Shown here piece after piece: positions 52,496 through 60,685 of a stretch of 64,000 bases of DNA. The notes under the pieces were generated by a model that saw only the letters and a program-made list of their open reading frames with translations, did not search any database and was not told the origin of the DNA. Where the stretch lies: assembly GCA_040390025.1 (NCBI GenBank), contig JAZJZD010000008.1, positions 50,638 to 114,637 of the forward strand, written 5' to 3'. Made by a program: the position numbers and the translations under genes. Numbering within the stretch: position 1 is the first letter of the stretch; each line of letters begins with the position of its first letter. The stretch comes from JAVHYG01 sp040390025. Its GTDB lineage: Bacteria > Pseudomonadota > Gammaproteobacteria > Diplorickettsiales > Diplorickettsiaceae.

Positions 52496-52921
52496 ATGCA
52501 ACAGTTCATTGAGTTCAGTCTACGGCATTGGGAACTTTGGGCAGCTTTCTTTGCGATCTTAGGGTTACTGCTGATATTTGAATTGCATATCAAATTAACA
52601 AGTGCCCCTGCCCTTTCTCCGCAACAAGCTATTTTTTTAATGAATCGAGAAGATGCTGTTTTGTTGGATGTTCGTGATACGAATAGTTTTGCAAAAGAGC
52701 ATATTGCTTCCTCTATTAATATTCCTTTTTCTGAGCTAGCCTCTAAAATAAAGCAGCTCGATTATTGTCGCGAAAAGCCTATTATTATTAGCTATGGTCA
52801 AGGACAGGCTCACTATCGCATTGCGCGACTTTTGAAAAAGGGAGGATTTACTAAATTGTATCAGCTAAAAGGCGGAATAATAGCTTGGAAAAATGCTACA
52901 TTACCCTTATCTAAAAAGTAA
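52496..52921 (+). CDS. Membrane-anchored rhodanese-like protein
   Basis: A 141-residue protein with one N-terminal span (LWAAFFAILGLLLIFELHI) and a single rhodanese domain: LLDVRDTNSFAKEHIASSINIPFSEL, ISYGQGQAHYRIARLLKKGGF, LKGGIIAW. The catalytic Cys at the start of the active-site loop is replaced (ISYGQGQ), so sulfur transfer is unlikely. A gene of this type commonly precedes grxC and secB in gammaproteobacteria, and the same order is kept here. Confidence 0.88.
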   Translation: MQQFIEFSLRHWELWAAFFAILGLLLIFELHIKLTSAPALSPQQAIFLMNREDAVLLDVRDTNSFAKEHIASSINIPFSELASKIKQLDYCREKPIIISYGQGQAHYRIARLLKKGGFTKLYQLKGGIIAWKNATLPLSKK

Positions 52922-52942
52922 TTTTTATTTAACTATGGCTTT

Positions 52943-52979
52943 ATATGACCATCATCGCGCCCAATGACGACACACCCTA
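52943..52979 (+). repeat. Short dispersed repeat, copy 2 (with 14973-15011)
   Basis: ATGACCATCATC, a short variable part and AATGACGACACACCCTA, as in the copy at 14973, lie just before grxC. Confidence 0.6.
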
Positions 52980-52989
52980 GAGAGGTTTT

Positions 52990-53256
52990 ATGCCAAAAAT
53001 AGTAATATATACGACGGCTTCTTGCCCATATTGTGCAAATGCAAAAAAATTACTCGATAGCAAAGGGTTGAAATATAGTGAGATAGCTATTGATACGGAT
53101 ACGAATAAACGAGACGAAATGATGAAACTAAGTGGTAGACGCACAGTACCGCAGATATTTATCAACGATAAACCCATTGGCGGATTTGATGCTTTATCGG
53201 CATTAAACTCTTCCGGTCAATTAGATGTTTTAATAAAAGATGAGAAACTTTCATGA
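52990..53256 (+). CDS. grxC: Glutaredoxin 3
   Basis: An 88-residue glutaredoxin with the CPYC active site (Cys12/Cys15), the TVPQIFIND cis-Pro segment and GGFDAL. It reduces disulfides and glutathione adducts in the cytoplasm. An agaggt ribosome binding site precedes the ATG. It overlaps secB by four bases, the common gammaproteobacterial grxC-secB order. Confidence 0.95.
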   Translation: MPKIVIYTTASCPYCANAKKLLDSKGLKYSEIAIDTDTNKRDEMMKLSGRRTVPQIFINDKPIGGFDALSALNSSGQLDVLIKDEKLS

Positions 53257-53762
53257 AAAATGATCAAGCAAGCACTTCTTCACAAGCGCCAGAATTTACT
53301 ATTCAACGCATTTATGTAAAAGATTTATCGCTAGAATGTCCGCAATCGCCTCAGGTCTTCCAAGATGAATGGAAACCGGAATTAAACTTAGCATTTGCAA
53401 TGAATACGAATAGTATAGCTGAGAATATCCATGAGCTTATTTTACAAATTACAGTGACGGCAAAATCAGCGGATAAAACATTGTTTTTAGTCGAAATAAA
53501 ACAGGCAGGACTTTTTACATTAAAGGGTTTTACAGATGAGCAAAATCAGCAAGTACTTGGTATTACCTGTCCTACTATTCTTTTTCCTTATGCACGTGAA
53601 GCTATTTCAGATATCATAGGCCGAGCCGGATTTCCACCACTTTATTTAGCCCCGGTTAATTTTGAAGCTTTGTATGCACAGCAAATCGAAGAGCAAGGCG
53701 GTAAAAAAGGTGGCAGTACTACAAAGAAAACAAATTCACAAAGTTCCATTATTACGCATTAG
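53253..53762 (+). CDS. secB: Protein-export chaperone SecB
   Basis: A 169-residue chaperone that keeps preproteins unfolded for SecA. FTIQRIYVKDLSLECPQSPQVF, FLVEIKQAGLFTLKGF, GITCPTILFPYAREAISD and GFPPLYLAPVNFEALY cover the family from end to end. It overlaps grxC and is followed 11 bases later by coaE. Confidence 0.96.
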   Translation: MKNDQASTSSQAPEFTIQRIYVKDLSLECPQSPQVFQDEWKPELNLAFAMNTNSIAENIHELILQITVTAKSADKTLFLVEIKQAGLFTLKGFTDEQNQQVLGITCPTILFPYAREAISDIIGRAGFPPLYLAPVNFEALYAQQIEEQGGKKGGSTTKKTNSQSSIITH

Positions 53763-53773
53763 CGGATAAAAGC

Positions 53774-54460
53774 GTGTTTACAGTCGCTTTAACGGGAGGT
53801 ATTGCGAGTGGCAAATCAAGCGCAGCAGGTTATTTTGCAAAGCGTGGAATAACAGTTATCGACGCTGATCAGATTGCTCGCAAACTCATTAATACTTCAG
53901 AAATTTTATCCCAGGTGGTTGAATATTTTGGACCATCCATTTTAAAAAATAAAGAATTGGATCGTACGAAATTGCGTTCGCGTATTTTTTCTGATAAAGA
54001 AGCCCGAGATTATTTAGAGCAATTACTACACCCTTTGATTTACAGAGAAATTCAAGCTTCTATTTTATTGGCTGAGTCGGTTTATTGTCTGGTAGTTATT
54101 CCGTTATTATTTGAGGAAAAAACAGCAGTATTACTTAAAGAAAAACAAGCCTCCAGAACTGCTATCGAATTAAACAGGACTTTACTGGTTACAACTTCAA
54201 AAGAATTACAAACGCGGCGCGCTCGAGAGCGTGATCAGCTTGAACAAAAACAGATTGATTCTATTTTATCTATACAGATATCATCTGCAGAGAGTTTGGG
54301 TAAAGCAGATGATATTATTTATAATGTTACAACTTTAGACAATCTGTATCAATCGGTTGAACGATTCCACCAAATGTATTTGTCTTTTTCTCATTCTAAT
54401 CATATTGTTCTTGAACAATCTGCTTTTCTTAGTTATTATTTCATTCCTAAACAGGAATGA
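53774..54460 (+). CDS. coaE: Dephospho-CoA kinase
   Basis: Last step of coenzyme A synthesis. The 228-residue protein starts at GTG 53774 and has the P-loop GGIASGKSS, DADQIARKLI, LEQLLHPLIYREI, VVIPLLFEE and RRARERDQLEQKQID. The C-terminal 25 residues extend beyond the usual end. It follows secB closely. Other CoA-route gene in the window: panD. Confidence 0.95.
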   Translation: MFTVALTGGIASGKSSAAGYFAKRGITVIDADQIARKLINTSEILSQVVEYFGPSILKNKELDRTKLRSRIFSDKEARDYLEQLLHPLIYREIQASILLAESVYCLVVIPLLFEEKTAVLLKEKQASRTAIELNRTLLVTTSKELQTRRARERDQLEQKQIDSILSIQISSAESLGKADDIIYNVTTLDNLYQSVERFHQMYLSFSHSNHIVLEQSAFLSYYFIPKQE

Positions 54461-54576
54461 TTCTTAATATCATTTGTTAGATCTCCATCATTAGGTTTCG
54501 TTTATTTAGTAATCACAATGCGAGTTTAAACCAGCGCGGCCTAAATTATTTTGCTAGAAAATGTGGTCCCCATGTT

Positions 54577-56922
54577 ATGAATAAAAAAGAATTCGGTATA
54601 AATGTTTTTAGTAGTGTTCTGAGCTTCTCTCAAGTTGTCGTGGATGGATTATCGAGTGTAAGACAAATAGTTGATTTTACGTCTGCGCGTTGGGCAAAAT
54701 ATGCTGCTTGCAGTGCAAGCATTGTTGAAGGTGAAATCTATAGAAAAAATATTATTGAAGCACTTTATCGACTTAAATTAAGTAAAAAGGCCTTATTAAA
54801 ATTTTTGATTATTCAAGAATTTGAAGCTGATTTAGCAGCATTCGAGCAGTATGAAAGTGAACTTAGAATAGAGTTACATAATTTTTTTAGTAGAGTTAAA
54901 CAAGATGTTTGTAAACTAGATGAAGAAGAAGAAAAACACTTAAAGAATTACATCAGCCTTTTTGAAGAAAAAAACACAATATTAACAGATGAAACATTAC
55001 GTGAAGTAACCCTATATTTTAAGAATCTTAAAAATAAAAGAGATGGTACCCGTGATTTTATTCAGTTTCTTCATGTGGATGCTTTTGAATTACTTGAAGA
55101 AAAAATAGAAGCATTAAAAAAGAAAAGAGAGGAAATTGATTGTGCGTTTTTAAGGAGTTATCGAGCAAATAAAAATTTTTTAAAAAACACCAAAACTTTA
55201 AAAGCAAGTAAATATGAAATTAAGGAAGCAAAAAAACGATTAAAGTGCTTAAGAAAAACACTCGTTGATTGTGTGGCATATCCGGAAAACTCGCAATTTT
55301 TACATATTCCCTTTGAGGATCCTAAATTTGAAGAATTAAATGAGGAGGATTATGTTTTAATAAATAATTATAACGATAATCAGACAAAGCCTATACCTTC
55401 TACGATTAATCCTCATTTAATCTTGAAACTGCAAAAAAAACTTACTAGCACAAAATTAAAATTATGGTTGTTTCGGTTTAATGTGCTATTTAGTCTAGCC
55501 GCAGGAATAGCCTCAGGCGTGATTACTTTTTACACGTTTCCGGTTGTTTTAGCATGGTTAGGTTTTAGTCTTTCTTTAACTGCTTTGTCGGCAGTGATAT
55601 GGCCCTTAGCAATTCTCGCGGCTATTTCTTATGGTTTGCTGATTTATAACACACTCGCTGATTTAACGATTAATGAGACACTTTCCAAGTGGTGGAAAAA
55701 TCTAAATAAAGGAATAGAGCAAACTTATCATAAGCCACATTTTATTAAGTATGTTTTTTTTGTTGTTTATAAAATTTTTTCGCAATTTTTTTCTAAACTA
55801 ATTAATTGGTTTAAGCCAAAAAGAGAAGAAGAATGGTTTAAATATAGTTTGAGGTTAGTATTAAGTTTATTAGTGATAGGTTTTGGAGTTGTTGCGGCGC
55901 TTGCTACCGGCTACACTGCTTTTATTCAATTACAAGCATATGTTAATGTGACTGTTTGTGTTATTACAGCGCTGCCATTATTGCTAAGCGATTTCATATT
56001 TACTTTAAAAAATTCTTTTGAATCCATAGGGTTACTTACTGCTATTTCTTTTGCTAATTTACGTGATCCTATTATCAAGGCAAAGGATAAGTTAAAAAAA
56101 CAAATGCTGACGGAAAATTATTTACAGTTAATGCTGCATTTAATTCGGTTACCGTTAAAATTTTTATTGGAATTTTTTAAGTTCACGATATTTATTTTTC
56201 ATGTAGGATTTACTGCTGTAGCATCGGATAGACTCTTTAATTTTCCCTGCTGGCTAGCTTTTATTTTTTCATTTGGAAGTGAATTATTAACCGATATATG
56301 TCCTCTTTTTGGAAAAGATAAAGGCCACCATGATCATAATCATGGTGGCCTGTTTAGTTTGTTAAGTAAGGGTATTTTTGTTGGGCCGGCGACAATATTA
56401 GGTATTTTGAATTATATTTGCAGTCAATTGAACCGCTTATTTACGAGTAGTGATCTGCAAACGTTGAGTTTTCGGCAAGCTATTAAGCAAGAGTGGGAAC
56501 AATTTGATATTTGGCATTTCCATGCGAAAAAGGAACATGATGCTCAAAGCATCGACATAGGTAAAGATGAGCAACAATTACCTCGGGAAGTTGTTCTGCA
56601 AAAATCTATTAAAATTTGTGATAAACAAATAAAGCGTTTAGAAAATACATTTTTTAATTCCAAACTAGCACAAGAAAAAACAGTAGTTTTTAAGGAATAT
56701 AAAATAAAACTAGCTAAAGTCTATCAAAGTGGTTCAACATTTCCATCTCTTACGGTAGAAAATAAAACGAAACTTGCCAAACATCGGTTTTTTAATAGCA
56801 CAAAGAAAACTGAATCAATGCGACAACTCGATAAGTTACAACATTGGTTTAGGGAAGATAAGGATTATAATACTTTAAGCTATCAGACTAATGGGGCTCA
56901 ACGGATGGATGGGAGTATTTAA
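54577..56922 (+). CDS. Large multi-spanning hypothetical protein, 781 residues
   Basis: Unrecognised. Residues 1-270 are charged and helical, likely coiled coil (FLIIQEFEADLAAFEQYESEL, EEKIEALKKKREEID). Three hydrophobic blocks follow, at about residues 290-360, 428-485 and 515-580, each with one to three spans. A histidine-rich loop GHHDHNHGG (about residues 583-591) and a charged C-terminal tail of about 160 residues come next. No signal peptide. The architecture, coiled coil then membrane block then polar tail, resembles bacterial effectors that insert into host membranes, but nothing proves secretion. The DNA encoding the His-rich loop is itself a 12-base inverted repeat. Confidence 0.7.
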   Translation: MNKKEFGINVFSSVLSFSQVVVDGLSSVRQIVDFTSARWAKYAACSASIVEGEIYRKNIIEALYRLKLSKKALLKFLIIQEFEADLAAFEQYESELRIELHNFFSRVKQDVCKLDEEEEKHLKNYISLFEEKNTILTDETLREVTLYFKNLKNKRDGTRDFIQFLHVDAFELLEEKIEALKKKREEIDCAFLRSYRANKNFLKNTKTLKASKYEIKEAKKRLKCLRKTLVDCVAYPENSQFLHIPFEDPKFEELNEEDYVLINNYNDNQTKPIPSTINPHLILKLQKKLTSTKLKLWLFRFNVLFSLAAGIASGVITFYTFPVVLAWLGFSLSLTALSAVIWPLAILAAISYGLLIYNTLADLTINETLSKWWKNLNKGIEQTYHKPHFIKYVFFVVYKIFSQFFSKLINWFKPKREEEWFKYSLRLVLSLLVIGFGVVAALATGYTAFIQLQAYVNVTVCVITALPLLLSDFIFTLKNSFESIGLLTAISFANLRDPIIKAKDKLKKQMLTENYLQLMLHLIRLPLKFLLEFFKFTIFIFHVGFTAVASDRLFNFPCWLAFIFSFGSELLTDICPLFGKDKGHHDHNHGGLFSLLSKGIFVGPATILGILNYICSQLNRLFTSSDLQTLSFRQAIKQEWEQFDIWHFHAKKEHDAQSIDIGKDEQQLPREVVLQKSIKICDKQIKRLENTFFNSKLAQEKTVVFKEYKIKLAKVYQSGSTFPSLTVENKTKLAKHRFFNSTKKTESMRQLDKLQHWFREDKDYNTLSYQTNGAQRMDGSI
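56323..56350. repeat. Inverted repeat inside the 781-residue gene
   Basis: GGCCACCATGAT (56323-56334) and ATCATGGTGGCC (56339-56350) form a perfect 12-base stem with a four-base loop, embedded in coding sequence for a His-rich loop. GC content here is above that of the surroundings. Confidence 0.7.
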
Positions 56923-56950
56923 AGAAGTGTGTCAACGTTAAACTAAATCA

Positions 56951-57134
56951 ATATACCACTTCACTTGGAGTGCGCTTGCATTTCCATGCTTCCTCTCGCG
57001 ATGGAGATTTTCAAGAGGAGAATCGCGATTCTCCTCTTAATAACGTGTAAGCTTTGCTTGTGCCCGTAGGTGATCGGGATACCGTTCGCTCTGAACTTAA
57101 AAAGTTCGCATCTTTCAGGTACGAGTGGTATATA
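56951..57134 (+). repeat. Type 1 inverted-repeat element (MITE-like), copy H
   Basis: The cleanest copy, about 184 bases. Left end ATATACCACTTCACTTGGAG, right end GTACGAGTGGTATAT; the outer 10-12 bases are inverted repeats. The core holds CTCGCGATGGAGATTTTCAAG and a perfect 26-base palindrome at 57013-57038 (AAGAGGAGAA..TTCTCCTCTT), then AACGTGTAAGCTTTGCTTG and GATCGGGATACCGTTCGCTC. All blocks recur in copies E and G in the same order. Confidence 0.75.
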
Positions 57135-57178
57135 TAAGTTGGCAATGAAATTCAATATATTGAGCAAAGCGTTCGAAT

Positions 57179-57382
57179 ATGAAGAAAAAACTAAGCTTCT
57201 TAAAAGTGCTCAAAAAATATCAACGCGAGCCATTGTAATCGTTCACGGCATTTAATGTTTTCGAAAAAGATGTTATAAGAAGGTCTGAAAAATTGCGGGC
57301 TAAAAAAATGGAATTAGAGTTAGAGGAAATGAATTTATCACCTAAAATGCAAGCAGAAGCGCAAGAAATGATAGTCAATTAG
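57179..57382 (+). pseudogene. Possible broken small gene with an in-frame stop
   Basis: One reading frame runs from ATG 57179 to TAG 57380-57382 with a single internal TAA at 57236-57238. Before the stop it reads MKKKLSFLKVLKKYQREPL; after it comes a highly charged helix (RRSEKLRAKKMELELEEMNL). The rest of the region to 57740 contains only short broken frames. No family is recognised. It may be the remains of a gene next to the inserted repeat. Confidence 0.35.
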
Positions 57383-57741
57383 TAAAGATAATACTCGAGC
57401 TTAAAAAGAAAATAACTTATTGATAGAGCAATTAAGTACTAGTTCAAAAAATTTCGATGAGCCCGGCAAGTACTCCCTTTCATGCTTACTTTATGCTCAA
57501 CAAGTCGCGAGGAAAAAAAGTGACTAAAGAATTAATTGGCGATTGATTGCCGGTGATAGATACCCCGTTTATCAACCTTTAACAGATGAAAATCATCAAG
57601 TTTGCTGAGCGTGTTTGAAGCGGGATTTCCAGAAAATATCAGAGAGAAATGGAGAAACGGGTCGAACAGGTAGATTATTTTTAAAGGCCTAAAAAAATAT
57701 TTTGCTTTTGGAAAACAGAATATAGTTTATTAACTCTTTCT
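57383..57741. other. Decayed non-coding stretch of 359 bases
   Basis: Between the broken small frame and the ankyrin terminator. Several short frames of 25-40 codons end in stops; one, LIAGDRYPVYQPLTDENHQVC, looks protein-like but is isolated. I see no intact gene, RNA or repeat. Confidence 0.4.
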
Positions 57742-57790
57742 AAAAAACAAAAAAAGCGCACAGCAATCCACGAAATACATGGATCGCTGT
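57742..57790 (-). terminator. Rho-independent terminator of the ankyrin gene
   Basis: On the minus strand ACAGCGATCCA (57790-57780) pairs with TGGATTGCTGT (57770-57760), one mismatch, followed by GCGCTTTTTTTG and more Ts down to 57742. It lies 16 bases after the stop of the ankyrin gene. Confidence 0.8.
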
Positions 57791-57805
57791 TACTCCCCAG
57801 TTTTT

Positions 57806-58291
57806 TTATCTTGAGCATCTTGGGACTGATATAGAACCTTGTTCTTGATATTCATTCAATTCATTTTCTACTTCAGTTGCTTTTTTTCTTAGGAAAACTC
57901 CTATTTCTGAGTTTTCACTGGTAAACGCAAGGGCATAATCGAATGGCGTAAAACCAATATGGTCTTTTGGTCCAATGCAAGCTTTAAAATTAAAAAGAAA
58001 TTTTACTACGTCCAAATGGTCATATTTAATTGCATAACTGAATGCGGTATTACCCTCGTAATCTTGCTTAGTAACATCAGCACCACGCTTAACAATTAAC
58101 TCCATTATTTTCATCCTTTCCTTATTTTCCATATTGTCTTGATGGGCATAATATTTAACTGAATAATGTAGTGCAGTTCTTCCATAGTCATCAACTACAT
58201 TGACATTAAGGCTACTATTTTTTAAAAACTCTTGAACTGTTTTAAAGTCATCATTTGCGGCAGCAATAATTAATTGTTCTTCCTTTGTCAT
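57806..58291 (-). CDS. Ankyrin-repeat protein
   Basis: A 161-residue protein made almost wholly of ankyrin repeats. EEQLIIAAANDDFKTVQEFLK, DYGRTALHYSVKYYAH, then KIMELIVKRGADVTKQDYEGNTAFSYAIKYDHLDVVKFLF and DHIGFTPFDYALAF give about four. The first repeat lacks its N-terminal cap. No signal peptide or other domain. Ankyrin proteins are frequent among secreted effectors of Legionella, Coxiella and Rickettsiella relatives; a host target is possible but not shown. Confidence 0.88.
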   Translation of the reverse strand: MTKEEQLIIAAANDDFKTVQEFLKNSSLNVNVVDDYGRTALHYSVKYYAHQDNMENKERMKIMELIVKRGADVTKQDYEGNTAFSYAIKYDHLDVVKFLFNFKACIGPKDHIGFTPFDYALAFTSENSEIGVFLRKKATEVENELNEYQEQGSISVPRCSR

Positions 58292-58606
58292 AACATCACT
58301 TTGTATTAAAATAATTAGTTAGTTAACTCGAATTCAAGTAATAAGTCTAACGTTAGAATAAACAATAAACAATAAACAATAAACAACTTACAGCTTGTAA
58401 AAAAAGCGCACTTACTTGGTTGAATGCGCGGCACCTAAATTCCCATAGCTTCCGACTTTAAACAGTAAGGGCGCGATAGTTTAGTTTTTATCGTAGAGGT
58501 CATTCAAAACTTTTTCCTTTTCGTCCAATGCCCTGTTATGCTATTTGAAAAACAACGCTTTTTTTCTCATCTTAGCACAGCAAAATTGAAGACCCTCTAA
58601 AACGGA
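58292..58606. other. Intergenic region of 315 bases
   Basis: Contains the heptamer tandem repeat and the promoter side of the ankyrin gene. The remainder, including 58390-58600, is plain AT-rich DNA without a gene or strong hairpin. Confidence 0.5.
58357..58384. repeat. Tandem repeat, 4 x AATAAAC
   Basis: Four exact copies of the heptamer AATAAAC, followed by a partial unit. It lies in the intergenic space between the ankyrin gene and tolC. Variable copy number is likely. Confidence 0.85.
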
Positions 58607-59968
58607 TTATAACCGATATAACCATCGGTTAATCTGTTGTAGATCATCTTGTTTTAAAGTGCCCGCTTCTTGCTTAAGCAATAAACTATCTAACAGGTAG
58701 TTATACTGATCACTAGCGGAATTACGTTTAGCATCATAAAGATTTTGCTGGGCGAGTAATACATCGACAATGGTACGTGTTCCTGCGGAAAAACTTTCTT
58801 GTGTACTATCCAATGAGAGTTGTGCGGATTTAATCGCTTCACGCTCTGCTTTGATTTTACTGATATCTGCTAATACATCATTGTATTTTTGTCGAGTTGT
58901 TACTATTACCTGACGATAAGTATTATCAAGGTTGGCGCTTGCTGTTTGAAAATCATATTCTGCCTTGCGGGTATTAGATGAAATTGCCCCACCAGAAAAA
59001 ATCGGCACGTCCAGTTGTAAACCTACTACAGCACTATTTCTGTCAGTTGTGCCCGTATTAAGGCCATTATCTCTGCCATAACTACCGACTAAGTTAAGTG
59101 TTGGTAAGTGGCCAGAAGCTTTGACTTTAATGTTATCGCGGGCAGCTTCCATACCATAACGGCTTGCCATCAAGTTGAGATTATATGTGGTTGCGGCTGT
59201 GATCCATTGTTCGATATTCGCTGGCTGAGGCGATAATAAGGGTAATGCATTTTTGAAACCATTCAAATCAGAATAAGTTTGGCCAGTTAATTGGCGTATG
59301 GATTCTTGGCTATTGCGCAGCGCATTTTGTGCCGTAATTTCGCTAGCTAAGGATTTATCATAAGCTGCTTTTGCTTCGTAAAGCGTCGTTTTAGTATCTA
59401 AACCGACATCAACACGTTTTTGAGCTTGGTCCAATTGTTTGGCATTTGCTGCTTTTTCTGCTTTGGCTAGGCGTAAATTATCTTGAGCCAGTAAAACTTG
59501 AAAGTAAGAAGTTGCGACTCGATAGATGAGTGATTGTGCTGCTGCGCCAAGCGTTGCGTCAGCTTGTTTACTGGTGTTAGTTGCTTGTTTCACCGCAAGC
59601 CAGTCGCCTATATCGAGTAAAGGTTGCTTCAGAGTAATGCTATACCCTCGCGATGGAAAATTACTTATGCCCAGGGGACTCTGTGGAGGGGCTAATGTGA
59701 TATTTTGATAGTTGGAAGATACAGTGACTTGACCATTAATAGAAGGCAATAAAGCCGCTACACTTTGAGGAAGGGCTTCTCGCGTAGACAGCCGCGTTGA
59801 GACAGCCGCTTGATAAACCGTGTCGTTTTTTAAAGCCGCTTGATAGATATCGACCAAATCTGCGGCAAAACAAGGCTGTAATGCACCTAGAAATAGAATA
59901 AGTCCGAGTAAGCATTTAGAAAAAATAGTTGGGTCTCGTCTATAGACCCTCGATTGTAAAATAGGCAT
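58607..59968 (-). CDS. tolC: Outer-membrane efflux channel TolC
   Basis: A 453-residue TolC-family protein. After a signal peptide (LLGLILFLGALQPCFA) comes DLVDIYQAALKNDTVYQAA, the TolC start. The two structural repeats each carry an alpha-barrel helix pair, with GYSITLKQPLLDIGDW in the first and GLQLDVPIFSGGAISSNTRKA in the second. RTIVDVLLAQQNLYDAKR is the usual second-half signature. It serves type I secretion and drug efflux. I chose ATG 59968; a TTG at 60019 would add 17 residues without a ribosome binding site. Divergent from nudF. Confidence 0.94.
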   Translation of the reverse strand: MPILQSRVYRRDPTIFSKCLLGLILFLGALQPCFAADLVDIYQAALKNDTVYQAAVSTRLSTREALPQSVAALLPSINGQVTVSSNYQNITLAPPQSPLGISNFPSRGYSITLKQPLLDIGDWLAVKQATNTSKQADATLGAAAQSLIYRVATSYFQVLLAQDNLRLAKAEKAANAKQLDQAQKRVDVGLDTKTTLYEAKAAYDKSLASEITAQNALRNSQESIRQLTGQTYSDLNGFKNALPLLSPQPANIEQWITAATTYNLNLMASRYGMEAARDNIKVKASGHLPTLNLVGSYGRDNGLNTGTTDRNSAVVGLQLDVPIFSGGAISSNTRKAEYDFQTASANLDNTYRQVIVTTRQKYNDVLADISKIKAEREAIKSAQLSLDSTQESFSAGTRTIVDVLLAQQNLYDAKRNSASDQYNYLLDSLLLKQEAGTLKQDDLQQINRWLYRL

Positions 59969-60056
59969 TGTTTTTTTTATATTAAAAATGGGCGGCCTGG
60001 TTAAAATTTGTCCAAGCAAGGTATTATGCCAGGTTTAATGGCAAGGAAATAGTCTT

Positions 60057-60674
60057 ATGAGTCACCATTTTACAAAGAAAGATGTCGAGATATTGGAACA
60101 AAAAACGGTTTATCAGGGACATTTTCAACTTGAGCGTCTAAAGTTACGTTATCGCCTGTTCAATGGAGGCTGGAGTAAGCAGGTATATCGGGAAGTTTTT
60201 GTAAGAGGTGAAGCGGTAGGCGTTTTACTCTTTGACCCTGAGCGCGATCGACTTGTTTTAATAGAACAGTTTCGTGCTGGCATTGCCACAAAAACGGAAA
60301 ACCCTTGGATAATTGAAATCGTTGCGGGTGTTATTGATCATGAGGAAAGTTTTGAACAAGTGGCACACCGAGAAACCCAAGAAGAGACTGGCCTTAATGT
60401 GCAAAATTTATTTTTTATTAGTCGTCATTGGGTAAGTCCTGGTGGAAGTACGGAGCAAATTAGTTTATTTTGTGGTCAAATTGATGTTCGACAAGCCAAA
60501 GGCATCCATGGTTTAGCGAGTGAAGGTGAAGATATTCGTTTGCATATTTTGGATGTCAAAGAAGCGTATAAATTAGTCAATGCAGGAAAAGTTGATAATG
60601 CGATAACAATAATTGCTTTACTATGGTTACAGCAGAATGAAAAAATGGTTAGAACAAAGTGGTCAATAAAGTGA
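60057..60674 (+). CDS. nudF: ADP-ribose pyrophosphatase (NUDIX)
   Basis: A 205-residue NUDIX hydrolase cleaving ADP-ribose. The Nudix box is GVIDHEESFEQVAHRETQEETGL; RFRAGIATK, NPWIIEIVAG and SPGGSTEQISLFCG are typical of NudF. It has the same tolC-divergent nudF-parE order as seen in many gammaproteobacteria. parE begins 11 bases after its stop. Confidence 0.95.
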   Translation: MSHHFTKKDVEILEQKTVYQGHFQLERLKLRYRLFNGGWSKQVYREVFVRGEAVGVLLFDPERDRLVLIEQFRAGIATKTENPWIIEIVAGVIDHEESFEQVAHRETQEETGLNVQNLFFISRHWVSPGGSTEQISLFCGQIDVRQAKGIHGLASEGEDIRLHILDVKEAYKLVNAGKVDNAITIIALLWLQQNEKMVRTKWSIK

Positions 60675-60685
60675 GTTAATTAACT

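Noticed and set aside
57070..57255. A 61-codon plus-strand frame
   Set aside because: It begins inside copy H of the repeat and has no support as a gene.
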